The position numbers were made by a program, and so were the translations under genes. A stretch of DNA of 64,000 nt from Cytophagales bacterium (GTDB taxonomy: Bacteria; Bacteroidota; Bacteroidia; Cytophagales; Spirosomataceae). Below the pieces are notes generated by a model. That model was given only the letters and a program-made list of their open reading frames with translations. It was not told the DNA's origin and made no database searches. This document shows positions 33,277-41,276 of the stretch, piece after piece. The stretch spans positions 1 through 64,000 of the forward strand of contig JAAFIU010000004.1 in assembly GCA_013298805.1 (NCBI GenBank), written 5' to 3'. Every line of letters begins with the position of its first letter. The stretch's first letter is position 1.

Positions 33277-34647
33277 ATGTATCAAGAAACCATTAAAAAT
33301 ATTACCTACAATTTTCCTGACCTCAAAACTTTGATGGCGAAGGCAACGCCTCGGCGGTCGGGGGATGAGTTGGCGGGTGTAGCGGCAAAATCTGCTCAGG
33401 AAAGAGTGGCTGCTCAAATGGCTTTGGCGGATATTTCCCTCAAAACCTTCTTGACCGAACATCTGATTCCGTATGAAAAAGATGAAATAACTCGGCTCAT
33501 TATTGATACGCACGACGAGCAAGCATTTGCTCCCATAAGTCATTTGACGGTTGGAGATTTTAGAGATTTCCTTTTGCAAGAAACCGTTGATAAACAAATA
33601 CTTACGGGTTTGCAAAAGGGATTAACCCCCGAAATGGTGGCGGCGGTAAGCAAAATTATGCGAGTACAAGATTTGATTACGGTGGCTTCAAAATGTGAGG
33701 TTATTACCAAATTCCGAACAACGATTGGTTTGCAAGGACGGTTTTCGACTCGCTTACAACCCAATCATCCAACGGACGATTTTCGGGGAATTGCCGCCAG
33801 TATGATTGATGGACTTTTTTATGGAAGTGGCGATGCGGTTATCGGCATCAATCCTGCAACGGATAATATTCCAACGGTAATTCGGCTTTTGGAAATGTTG
33901 GATGCTGTTCGTCAAAAGTTTGAAATTCCGATGCAATCCTGCATTTTGAGTCATATTACCACCACTATTCAAGCCATTGAACGCAATGCTCCCGTAGATT
34001 TGGTCTTTCAGTCGATTGGTGGAACGGAAGCAACCAATACTTCTTTTGGCGTTAATTTGAATATTTTGCAGGAAGGTTACGAAGCGGGACTTTCGCTTAA
34101 TCGTGGTACAGTTGGCAATAATTTGATGTATTTTGAAACGGGACAGGGAAGTTCGCTTTCGGCAAATGCTCATCACGGTCTCGACCAACAAACCTGCGAA
34201 ACTCGTGCGTATGCGGTGGCGAGACATTTTAATCCACTTTTGGTAAATACCGTCGTGGGATTTATCGGTCCAGAATATCTGTACGATGGAAAACAAATCA
34301 TTCGGGCGGGATTAGAAGACCATTTTTGCGGTAAATTATTAGGGCTTCCAATGGGCGTTGATGTTTGCTATACCAATCACGCCGAAGCCGACCAAGACGA
34401 TATGGATACTTTATTAACCCTCTTAGGAACAGCAGGTTGTAATTTTATCATGGGAATTCCAGGGGCGGACGATGTGATGTTACATTATCAAAGCACATCA
34501 TTTCACGATGCACTTTATATAAGGCATTTATTAGGGAAAAGACCTGCTCCCGAATTTGAAGAATGGTTACTAAAAATGAATATTTTTGATGAAAAAATGA
34601 GGTTAAAATCAGGGAATGTAAAATTAATTGAGGCGATGGGGCTTTAA
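33277..34647 (+). CDS. eutB: Ethanolamine ammonia-lyase large subunit EutB
   Basis: This 456-residue TIM-barrel subunit of adenosylcobalamin-dependent ethanolamine ammonia-lyase splits ethanolamine to acetaldehyde and ammonia. Family stretches are SGDELAGVAAKSAQERVAAQ, RFSTRLQPNHPTDDFRGIAAS (about 155-175), QSIGGTEATNTSFGVN and GIPGADDVMLHYQSTSFHD near the C-terminus. Length is normal. The small subunit gene eutC, usually next in line, is absent: the next gene is a convergent sulfite-oxidase-like enzyme. Confidence 0.95.
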   Translation: MYQETIKNITYNFPDLKTLMAKATPRRSGDELAGVAAKSAQERVAAQMALADISLKTFLTEHLIPYEKDEITRLIIDTHDEQAFAPISHLTVGDFRDFLLQETVDKQILTGLQKGLTPEMVAAVSKIMRVQDLITVASKCEVITKFRTTIGLQGRFSTRLQPNHPTDDFRGIAASMIDGLFYGSGDAVIGINPATDNIPTVIRLLEMLDAVRQKFEIPMQSCILSHITTTIQAIERNAPVDLVFQSIGGTEATNTSFGVNLNILQEGYEAGLSLNRGTVGNNLMYFETGQGSSLSANAHHGLDQQTCETRAYAVARHFNPLLVNTVVGFIGPEYLYDGKQIIRAGLEDHFCGKLLGLPMGVDVCYTNHAEADQDDMDTLLTLLGTAGCNFIMGIPGADDVMLHYQSTSFHDALYIRHLLGKRPAPEFEEWLLKMNIFDEKMRLKSGNVKLIEAMGL

Positions 34648-34652
34648 TAATG

Positions 34653-34733
34653 GTGATTGAGTGAATTGGGATGTGATTGAGTGATTTTTTTAAATAATCA
34701 CTCATTCACAAACCACTCAATCGCAATTAATCA
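34653..34733. repeat. Palindromic element between convergent genes (GATTGAGTGA words)
   Basis: TGATTGAGTGAATT and GTGATTGAGTGATT (34653-34686) are followed by inverted copies AATCACTCATTCACA and CCACTCAATCGC (34695-34724). It probably works as a bidirectional terminator and is similar in design to 3872-3955. Confidence 0.6.
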
Positions 34734-35435
34734 ACTGTATCTGTCGTTTCTCCAAGGATATGCCGTATTTGAATAGCCTCTTTCTTCCCAAAAACCTAAT
34801 TTGTTTTTAGGCATAAATTCCAATCTTTTTATCCATTTCGAGCCTTTCCATGCGTACAATTGTGGCGTAATCATACGTAAAGGCCCTCCGTGTTCTACCG
34901 CAAGTGGCTGATCGTCAACGGTATGCCCCAATAGAACGTCAGGTTTCAAGGCTTCTTCTAACGATACGTTTGTTGTATAAGTATCATAGCCGTAACACAT
35001 AATGTGCGTAGCGGTTTCTTTGGGTTGTACCAATGCCGCCAAGTCAATTAAACTCACGCCTTTCCAAACCATGTCCAATTTCGACCAAGTAGTTACGCAG
35101 TGAAAATCAGAAACGTCTTCTGTTTGGGGCAAAGCCATGAAATCGTCCCAAGTCAAAATCACAGGATTTTCTACTTCTCCGTCAATAATCAAACGCCATT
35201 TATCCAATGGAATTTTTGGCTGATAACCCAAGTCAAGGACAGGCCATTTGGTCGTAAGTGTTTGACCAACGGGCGTATTGGGCATTCCATGACGATTAAT
35301 TGGCCCTTTCCCTTGTGGTTTTTCATCTGCCATTGAAGGCGTTAATTTCATTTTTTCCTCAAACCTTGCCTTCAATTTCATGCGGGCTTCAATGATTCGG
35401 TCGAGTTTATTATCTTGAATTTCTTCGTTTTCCAT
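34731..35435 (-). CDS. Sulfite-oxidase-like molybdopterin oxidoreductase
   Basis: This 234-residue Oxidored_molyb domain protein has a Mo-coordinating Cys in FHCVTTWSKLDMVWKGV (about residue 112) and substrate/Mopterin loops HTVDDQPLAVEHGGPLRMI and YAWKGSKWIKRLEF. No signal or TM segment is seen and the N-terminal 40 residues are charged, so it should be cytosolic, unlike periplasmic MsrP. No heme or MsrQ partner is adjacent. Its substrate is unknown. Confidence 0.88.
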   Translation of the reverse strand: MENEEIQDNKLDRIIEARMKLKARFEEKMKLTPSMADEKPQGKGPINRHGMPNTPVGQTLTTKWPVLDLGYQPKIPLDKWRLIIDGEVENPVILTWDDFMALPQTEDVSDFHCVTTWSKLDMVWKGVSLIDLAALVQPKETATHIMCYGYDTYTTNVSLEEALKPDVLLGHTVDDQPLAVEHGGPLRMITPQLYAWKGSKWIKRLEFMPKNKLGFWEERGYSNTAYPWRNDRYS

Positions 35436-35512
35436 TTGCTGAATGTTTAGTATGATTTTAACGTAAAAAAATAAGAAAAGGTTTATAAAGTAAAGTCAAT
35501 TTAGAAGCCCTC

Positions 35513-35545
35513 AACGTGGTCAGCGTTCAAAACGCTGACTACGTT
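35513..35545. repeat. Hairpin with TTCAAA loop
   Basis: Arms 35513-35527 and 35531-35545 (AACGTGGTCAGCGTT and its near inverse) match at 14 of 15 positions, with TTCAAA at the apex. Similar TTCAAA-centred hairpins with other stems occur at 38193, 47918 and 49154. Confidence 0.65.
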
Positions 35546-35561
35546 ATTATCTAAAACCCAC

Positions 35562-35595
35562 AAAAAAAAGAGACAAAGCAATGTGCCTTGTCTCT
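35562..35595 (-). terminator. Rho-independent terminator of asd
   Basis: AGAGACAA (35569-35576) and TTGTCTCT (35588-35595) form an 8-bp stem. On the minus strand it is followed by eight T residues. It lies about 30 bp after the asd stop codon. Confidence 0.85.
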
Positions 35596-35626
35596 ATATA
35601 AATAATAAATCAAACCTTATTAATCA

Positions 35627-36619
35627 CTAAATAAGACCGTTTTTAGCTAAAGCTTCGCAAATTTGTACTGCATTGGTAGCAGCTCCTTTACGCAAATTAT
35701 CAGCTACAATCCACATATTTACGGTATTGGGCTGAGTTAAATCACGACGAATACGTCCTACAAAAACCTCATCCTTTCCGTGTGCATTGATTGGCATTGG
35801 ATAAACAGCATTTTTAGGGTCATCTTGTAAGATTACACCTTCTTCTGCGGCTAAAATGCTCTTCATTTCTTCTACGTCAAAATCATTTTCAAACTCAATA
35901 TTCACTGATTCTGAGTGACCACCAATCGTAGGAATACGAACCGTAGTTGCAGTTACCTGAATCGAGTCATCCATCATGATTTTCTTCGTTTCGTTCACCA
36001 TTTTCATTTCTTCTTTGGTATAACCATTGTCCAAGAATACGTCAATGTGTGGCAAAACGTTTAAGTCAATTTTGTGTGGATATACCGCAGGAACGTCTGT
36101 ACGACCCTCACGCTCTGCAAAAAGTTGGTCAACCGCTGCCTTTCCTGTACCCGTAACTGACTGATAGGTAGAAACAACAACACGTTTGATTTTGTATTTT
36201 TTATGTAATGGATTCATTACTACCACCATCTGAATTGTTGAACAGTTGGGGTTTGCAATGATTTTATCTTCTGCTGTAAGTGTGTGAGCATTGATTTCTG
36301 GAACAACCAATTTCTTCGTTGGGTCCATTCTCCAAGCCGATGAATTATCAACAACTGTGATACCTGCTTCCGCAAACTTTGGAGCTAATGCTAATGATGT
36401 ACCACCACCCGCTGAGAAAATTGCTACGTCAGGTTTCATCTTGATAGCATCGTCAAAACCGACTACGGTATATTGTTTACCCTTAAACTCAACCTGTTTA
36501 CCCACTGAACGCTCAGAGGCAACTGGAATAAGTTCTGTTACGGGGAAATTACGTTCCGCCAATACTTTAAGGATTTCGCCACCGACCAAACCTGTGGCTC
36601 CGACTACTGCTACTTTCAT
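35627..36619 (-). CDS. asd: Aspartate-semialdehyde dehydrogenase
   Basis: This 330-residue enzyme makes aspartate semialdehyde from aspartyl phosphate with NADPH, for lysine/diaminopimelate, threonine and methionine synthesis. It starts with nucleotide-binding GATGLVGGEILKVLAE. The catalytic cysteine is in IANPNCSTIQMV (about residue 129), with the conserved VSTYQSVTGTGKAAVDQL and RIPTIGGHSESVNIEF segments. Length is normal. It has its own terminator and stands as a single gene. Confidence 0.96.
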   Translation of the reverse strand: MKVAVVGATGLVGGEILKVLAERNFPVTELIPVASERSVGKQVEFKGKQYTVVGFDDAIKMKPDVAIFSAGGGTSLALAPKFAEAGITVVDNSSAWRMDPTKKLVVPEINAHTLTAEDKIIANPNCSTIQMVVVMNPLHKKYKIKRVVVSTYQSVTGTGKAAVDQLFAEREGRTDVPAVYPHKIDLNVLPHIDVFLDNGYTKEEMKMVNETKKIMMDDSIQVTATTVRIPTIGGHSESVNIEFENDFDVEEMKSILAAEEGVILQDDPKNAVYPMPINAHGKDEVFVGRIRRDLTQPNTVNMWIVADNLRKGAATNAVQICEALAKNGLI

Positions 36620-36766
36620 TGTAATTAATTGATTATTAAAAAGTGACTGAGGCTATAAAGGCACAAAGGCACATAGTGAAAAAAGAAAATTAAAGTTTTA
36701 TCTATCGTTTTCATCATGTCTTTAATATGATGAGGAAATTACTAATGTTAAGATTTTCGTGGTAAC

Positions 36767-37264
36767 TTAAAAACTATGCACAAACCCAACTCCAATGATT
36801 ACCTGATTATTAAAAGATTTATCAAAAACCAAGCCTAATTTGTTATCTGTGATAACTTCGTTGTAACGTTTTATTGCTTTTACTAAATGTTTGTTCGACT
36901 TAAAATTCAAATAACTTGAAAGTAAAGTTGTTCCTCCTAAAACGCTCCAATATGCTCCATTTGAGACTTTTTCACGATTAAAAACAGTATAAAGTGAAAA
37001 ACCTGCCGAGAGTAAATTGATAGTTTGAACCAGCTTACGTTGTTTTTTGAAGGTCAAAAATTCAACATTTACTTCGATATCCCTTGCCTGCAACAATGGA
37101 ATTTGTAATGCCAAAGGATTTTCAATAGTTTGGCGGTCGTAGATAAATTTAGTATTCCAAATTTTTTGTTTTATTTCTATTGGGTATAGTGCTTTTTTTT
37201 CAATCTGCCCGAATGATTGAGAATAAAAACAGACTAAAAAGAAAATTAATATCCTGATTTTCAC
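36767..37264 (-). CDS. Secreted hypothetical protein
   Basis: This 165-residue protein has an N-terminal signal (ILIFFLVCFYSQSFGQ) and a small mature domain with one moderately hydrophobic stretch (TINLLSAGFSLYTVF, then WSVLGGTTLLSSYL). The C-terminus ends FNNQVIIGVGFVHSF, resembling a terminal outer-membrane strand. I do not recognise the family. It lies between 5-formyl-THF cyclo-ligase and asd, all on the minus strand but with spacing that suggests separate units. Confidence 0.65.
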   Translation of the reverse strand: MKIRILIFFLVCFYSQSFGQIEKKALYPIEIKQKIWNTKFIYDRQTIENPLALQIPLLQARDIEVNVEFLTFKKQRKLVQTINLLSAGFSLYTVFNREKVSNGAYWSVLGGTTLLSSYLNFKSNKHLVKAIKRYNEVITDNKLGLVFDKSFNNQVIIGVGFVHSF

Positions 37265-37396
37265 GGCTATACGATAATTGAAAAAGTCCGCAAAATTACT
37301 CTATAAAATTGGAAGAGAAAAGAGAAATTAGCGTTTAGCTTTTAGATAGTAAATATTAAAGATTTAATATATTGATTATCAGCATGTTAAATAATT

Positions 37397-37972
37397 TCAA
37401 AATCTGTAAATATTTGTGGGTGAAATGCAAAAATCCATTTTTATGTCAAATTTATTAACGTCTGAAATTCGTTCGATTGGCTCTTCGAGGCAAACGCCAA
37501 TTTTCAAGGTTTCTGGGCGACATTGCTGTAAAAATCTATCGTAAAACCCTTTACCGTACCCAACTCTATTGCCTTGTTGGTCAAAAATGAGCAGTGGAAT
37601 GATTACCATGTCAACTTGATTGGGTTGAATTTCTACTAAATTTTCTCCCGAAGGCTCTAAAATTCCCCAATGATTTTCAGTTAGATTTTCTTCATCAAAA
37701 AGAAAGTGTTGCATTTCAAAAGTGGAAGGAATAATCTTTGAAACAATAATTTTTATTTGGGGAGAATATTGTTTTAATTCTTTGATTATCAAAAAGGTAT
37801 TTATTTCATTTTGTTTTTTTATCGGGAGGAAAATATGTAAATACGCTATCGTTTCAAGATTGATTTCCTGAAAAAAAAGGTCTTTAATTTGCTCACTTTT
37901 AGTTTCAATTTTTTCGTGAGAAAGCGTTTTACGTTTTGTGAGATAATATTTTCGGAGGGACGATTTATCCAT
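37397..37972 (-). CDS. 5-formyltetrahydrofolate cyclo-ligase
   Basis: This 191-residue enzyme converts 5-formyl-THF to 5,10-methenyl-THF with ATP. It has the N-terminal LRKYYLTKRKTLSHEKI with a basic helix, central HIFLPIKKQNEINTFLII, and the family signature IIPLLIFDQQGNRVGYGKGFYDRFL (about residues 130-155), with the GxGxGxYDR loop as GYGKGFYDR. Length is normal. A tandem 68-bp repeat begins at its start codon and extends upstream. Confidence 0.93.
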   Translation of the reverse strand: MDKSSLRKYYLTKRKTLSHEKIETKSEQIKDLFFQEINLETIAYLHIFLPIKKQNEINTFLIIKELKQYSPQIKIIVSKIIPSTFEMQHFLFDEENLTENHWGILEPSGENLVEIQPNQVDMVIIPLLIFDQQGNRVGYGKGFYDRFLQQCRPETLKIGVCLEEPIERISDVNKFDIKMDFCISPTNIYRF

Positions 37973-38098
37973 AATTTACGTGAACGGGGACGCTCAAATT
38001 AGTTCAAACATAGGTGTTTGAACCAGTGGGGTTTTATTCATAGTTTACGTGAGCGTGGACGCTCAAATTAGTTCAAACGTGGGCGTTTGAACCAGTGG
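37971..38098. repeat. Tandem 68-bp direct repeat with internal inverted repeats
   Basis: Two copies (37971-38029 and 38039-38098) share TTTACGTGA, GGACGCTCAAATTAG and TTTGAACCAGTGG. Each contains an internal stem around GTTCAAAC...GTTTGAAC. Copies differ at a few positions. Only two units exist and no spacer pattern, so it is not a CRISPR. It lies directly upstream of the cyclo-ligase gene. Confidence 0.75.
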
Positions 38099-38192
38099 TA
38101 ACTGCGTAAAAATCCAGCAGTAATAAAAATCAAAACGTATCACAATGATGAATTATGGTACGTTTTGGAAAATGATATTTAACTATGGTTTT

Positions 38193-38225
38193 ACGGAAGT
38201 CGTCCTTTCAAAGGACGACTTCCGT
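38193..38225. repeat. Perfect hairpin with TTTCAAA apex after the DUF4301 gene
   Basis: ACGGAAGTCGTCCTTT (38193-38208) and AAAGGACGACTTCCGT (38210-38225) are perfect inverted copies. It lies 14 bp downstream of the DUF4301 stop codon. There is no T-run on the minus strand, so it may not be an intrinsic terminator. It shares the TTCAAA apex with three other hairpins in the window. Confidence 0.8.
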
Positions 38226-38239
38226 ATTCAAAATAATTC

Positions 38240-39712
38240 TTACTGATGTTCCTCTCTCAATAAATCATTCACCGTTTTCACTGGGTTGAAAGTTATCAAA
38301 GGAACTTCCACAAAAATGGTATTCCAGTCAGCCATTGAGCCATTCCAAAGTCCTGGAAGTTCTTGTGCTTTAAGGTCTTGTCCGTCTTTTGATTTTTGAG
38401 TAACGAATCCTGTTTTAGGGTCACGATATTTCAATAAATCAAATTTTTCGTTGCGATAATTTTTCATTGAGCAAATCAAATCCACTGGATTAAAGTGCGT
38501 TGAATTATTAAAAATCGCTTTTTGTGCTTCATCGTCCATATCAACTTGAGCCGATTCTACAATTTGTAAAGAAGTTGTTCCATCCGCATTTTTACACCAG
38601 AATGGCCCACCTCCAGGTTCGCCAGTGTTTTTTACAACGCCACAAACACGCAAAGGACGATTGAGCTTTTTCTGGAAATACATCATTTTTTCATTGTGAT
38701 TAAATCCTTCGTAGCCAATTGGAGGCAACACACAAAGGTCATCTTCAAAAAAGTGCGAAAGCTCTAATAAAAGTGGCTCTGAAGCCCATTCTTTCAGTTG
38801 GTATTGATAGTCAAAAATACGGTCTTGGTATTTCAACAAAACACCTGCTAAGGCTTTTTTATAAGAAACCGTAGGTTGTTTAATGCGGTCAGGAACGACA
38901 TTATCAATGTTTTTGATGAAGACAATATCCGCCGAAATATCATTTAAGTTTGCCAACAAAGCACCGTGTCCTGCTGGACGAAACAACAATGAACCATCTT
39001 TTTCACGGAAAGGCGTATTGTCCATATTTACCGCAATGGTATCGGTTGAACGACGTTGTTCTGAGAACGAAATATCGTATTTAACATCGTAAGCAACTTC
39101 ATAATCAGGCACAACTTTGTTCAACAATTTCAAGAAACGGCTCAAATGCTCAGGCGAAACCGTGAAGTGTAATTTAACTTTGCCATTGTTGTTGGCATAA
39201 TTTGCTCCTTCTACCAAATGCTCTTCCAAAGCTGTTCTTGAGCCACTTTCGTACTTATGAAATTTCAATAATCCTTTTGGTAAAGAACCGTATTCTAAGC
39301 CTTTTTTGGTAAGATAATAATCGGCAATAGTTGTATTGTCAGCCCCTTCTGGAACGACCTTTTTTAAGTCTTCGGCAAAGGCAAATTCTGATAATTTATC
39401 GAAGAATTGGTCGGTTGATTTATCCGATTTACCTTCTTCCAAGAAAGAAAATAAAGACTTGAACATTCTGGTGGCTGCTCCCGAAGCTGGTACAAATTTT
39501 AAAGGGCTTAGTTTTGCGACCTTACTTTCATAAAGAGATTTCAATTCTGATAATTCTTCTTCTGATAATTGCGTTACGCCGTCTTTTGGTGTAGCCGCTT
39601 TTTGTAATTGCATGAAAGGAAAGCCCTCTTTAAAATCGCTGATTTGTTGGTAAACAGTCTCTAAATCAATTCCTAATTCATGAATCTGTGTGAAATCTTT
39701 TTCTAAAAACAT
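38240..39712 (-). CDS. DUF4301 family protein
   Basis: The product is 490 residues from the ATG at 39712 (MFLEKDFTQIHELGID). The longer frame starting at 39763 would run through the upstream gene's terminator and is rejected. DUF4301 proteins are large cytosolic proteins of Bacteroidota with nucleotidyltransferase-like features, for example KFVPASGAATRMFKSLFSFLEEG (about residues 75-95). FRPAGHGALLANLNDI and CGVVKNTGEPGGGPFWCKN are well-conserved-looking loops. Biochemical function is unknown. Confidence 0.85.
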   Translation of the reverse strand: MFLEKDFTQIHELGIDLETVYQQISDFKEGFPFMQLQKAATPKDGVTQLSEEELSELKSLYESKVAKLSPLKFVPASGAATRMFKSLFSFLEEGKSDKSTDQFFDKLSEFAFAEDLKKVVPEGADNTTIADYYLTKKGLEYGSLPKGLLKFHKYESGSRTALEEHLVEGANYANNNGKVKLHFTVSPEHLSRFLKLLNKVVPDYEVAYDVKYDISFSEQRRSTDTIAVNMDNTPFREKDGSLLFRPAGHGALLANLNDISADIVFIKNIDNVVPDRIKQPTVSYKKALAGVLLKYQDRIFDYQYQLKEWASEPLLLELSHFFEDDLCVLPPIGYEGFNHNEKMMYFQKKLNRPLRVCGVVKNTGEPGGGPFWCKNADGTTSLQIVESAQVDMDDEAQKAIFNNSTHFNPVDLICSMKNYRNEKFDLLKYRDPKTGFVTQKSKDGQDLKAQELPGLWNGSMADWNTIFVEVPLITFNPVKTVNDLLREEHQ

Positions 39713-39740
39713 AGTCTTGGGTTGAAATCTAATAAGGTAA

Positions 39741-39775
39741 TAAATAAAAATAGCACGACTCATAGAATCGTGCTA
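39741..39775 (-). terminator. Rho-independent terminator of the SIMPL gene
   Basis: TAGCACGA (39751-39758) and TCGTGCTA (39768-39775) form an 8-bp stem with a 9-nt loop. On the minus strand it is followed by TTTTTATTTATTA. It lies 22 bp after the SIMPL stop codon. Confidence 0.85.
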
Positions 39776-39796
39776 CTAAGATAAGATTAAATCATA

Positions 39797-40522
39797 TTAT
39801 TTTATCTTAAAAACTGCTTTCATTTCATAACGAACTTTAATTTTTTGTACGTCAATCGTGCTTTCAGGCATTGCATCAGCAGCCATATCCATTTTGGCAC
39901 TACGCATCATCATGTTTGAATAGACAGGTTGTGGCGTATAACCATTGTCAATTTCGGTGATTTCAATGGCTTCTCCCAATTGTTCACCTATGCCTTCTAA
40001 AAGATATTTGGCTTTTTCTTTAGCCGCTTGCAAAGCCTTAATTTTGATGTCACGACGAAGTTGTTCAATTTTAGAAAACTCGTAGCGGTCGATATTAATT
40101 CCTGCTACGCCTTTTTCGTCAACTTTAGAAACGATACCGTCAATTTTGTATAAATTCGCTACTTTTAGCACATAACTTTTAGTTTCCAAAAACGTCGTTG
40201 GTTTCTTTTTTCCCCACCATTCACGATAACCGTTGATTGCTCCGATAGTAAAATTTTCTTTAGGAATTCCAGCTTCTTCTACGGCTTTTTGGAGTTGTTT
40301 TTCCAAAACCATAATGTCAACTTTATTTTTGTTGTCTTTGTCTTTGAAATATTCACGAAGCGAAACACTAACATAAATTTCATCGGGCAGAACTTCTTGT
40401 TCGGCACTGCCGTTTACTTCGATTTTTTTAACGAGTGGCTTTTCCATAGTTTGTGCATTGCTCACAAAAGCTGTTGCGAGCATTAAGATACTCATTGCAA
40501 GAATTTTTGTTAATCTGTTCAT
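39797..40522 (-). CDS. SIMPL domain-containing secreted protein (DUF541)
   Basis: This 241-residue protein has a signal peptide (ILAMSILMLATAFVSNAQT). The SIMPL domain follows, with KIEVNGSAEQEVLPDEIYVSVSL, where the E-V-x-P-D segment is typical. Next come LQKAVEEAGIPKENFTIGAIN and a C-terminal ALQAAKEKAKYLLEGIGEQLGEAIEI. Related periplasmic proteins (YggE, BP26) form oligomeric channels or affect stress tolerance; the role here is unknown. Confidence 0.9.
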   Translation of the reverse strand: MNRLTKILAMSILMLATAFVSNAQTMEKPLVKKIEVNGSAEQEVLPDEIYVSVSLREYFKDKDNKNKVDIMVLEKQLQKAVEEAGIPKENFTIGAINGYREWWGKKKPTTFLETKSYVLKVANLYKIDGIVSKVDEKGVAGINIDRYEFSKIEQLRRDIKIKALQAAKEKAKYLLEGIGEQLGEAIEITEIDNGYTPQPVYSNMMMRSAKMDMAADAMPESTIDVQKIKVRYEMKAVFKIK

Positions 40523-40594
40523 TGGTTTATTTGTTTGGTTTTCTGTTTAACGAGGCTTTTTTGTAGAAATTATCTGTTAACAAAACATTAACGT

Positions 40595-41137
40595 TTAGGC
40601 AGGACAAAGCACATATAAATCCGATAAATTTCTACCTAAACCGTCATAGTCCAATCCATAACCCAATACAAATTTTTTCTCAATTTCAAAACCTACGTAT
40701 TCTACTTCAAGTGGTTGTTTTAGAGCTTCTGGTTTTTGAAAAAGTGTTACAACGGACAATGAAGCGGGGTTTTGAGCCATTAATTGCTGTTTAATTTCAA
40801 TCATGGTTAATCCTGTATCTACAATGTCTTCTACCACAATAATATCCCGACCTTCGATGTTTTCTGTAAGTCCTAAAATTTGATGCACCTTCCCCGACGA
40901 TTCCGTGGCTTGGTAAGAAGATACTCTCAAAAAGGTAATTTCGCAGGTAACTGTTACCGACTTCATCAGTTCGGCGGCAAACATAAATGAGCCATTGAGA
41001 ATAGCTAAGAAAAGCGGTTTTTTGCCTTCATAATCTTTGTTAATACTTGCTGCTAAGGCAACGATACGGTCTTCGATAGCTGATTTTTCAATAAAAACTT
41101 CAAAATGTTTATCGTGTACTTGAATAGTTGGTTTCAT
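40595..41137 (-). CDS. hpt: Hypoxanthine phosphoribosyltransferase
   Basis: The product is 180 residues from the ATG at 41137 (MKPTIQVHDKHFEVF). The frame is open further upstream to 41278 but that would overlap the divergent TPR gene's promoter. This purine salvage enzyme makes IMP or GMP from PRPP and base. The PRPP-binding loop is DIIVVEDIVDTGLTM (about residues 95-109), with upstream FLAILNGSFMFAAELMK and C-terminal EKKFVLGYGLDYDGLGRNL. All fit the bacterial Hpt family. Confidence 0.94.
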   Translation of the reverse strand: MKPTIQVHDKHFEVFIEKSAIEDRIVALAASINKDYEGKKPLFLAILNGSFMFAAELMKSVTVTCEITFLRVSSYQATESSGKVHQILGLTENIEGRDIIVVEDIVDTGLTMIEIKQQLMAQNPASLSVVTLFQKPEALKQPLEVEYVGFEIEKKFVLGYGLDYDGLGRNLSDLYVLCPA

Positions 41138-41241
41138 AAATGTTGATTCAGTTTTAACAAAAATAAGAAATAGGCTTTGGCTAAAAAAATCTTTACCTAT
41201 CAACAAGTTCTGTTGAAATACTTTTTGCCACGGGTTTTCGT

Positions 41242-41249
41242 TAATTTTG
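41242..41249 (+). promoter_or_regulatory. TAATTTTG -7 promoter box for the TPR-protein gene
   Basis: TAATTTTG followed by CAC is a perfect TAnnTTTG box. Transcription would start near 41256 and give a leader of about 20 nt to the ATG at 41277. This supports the 41277 start over the in-frame ATG at 41247, which overlaps the box. Confidence 0.6.
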
Positions 41250-41276
41250 CACAAAAAGAAAGAAAGAAACTCTGAC

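Noticed and set aside
37971-38098. Possible CRISPR array
   Set aside because: Only two repeat units with a short fixed link, and no cas genes in the window.
39713-39763. Longer N-terminus for the DUF4301 protein
   Set aside because: The extension runs through the terminator hairpin of the upstream gene; MFLEKDF at 39712 is a better start.
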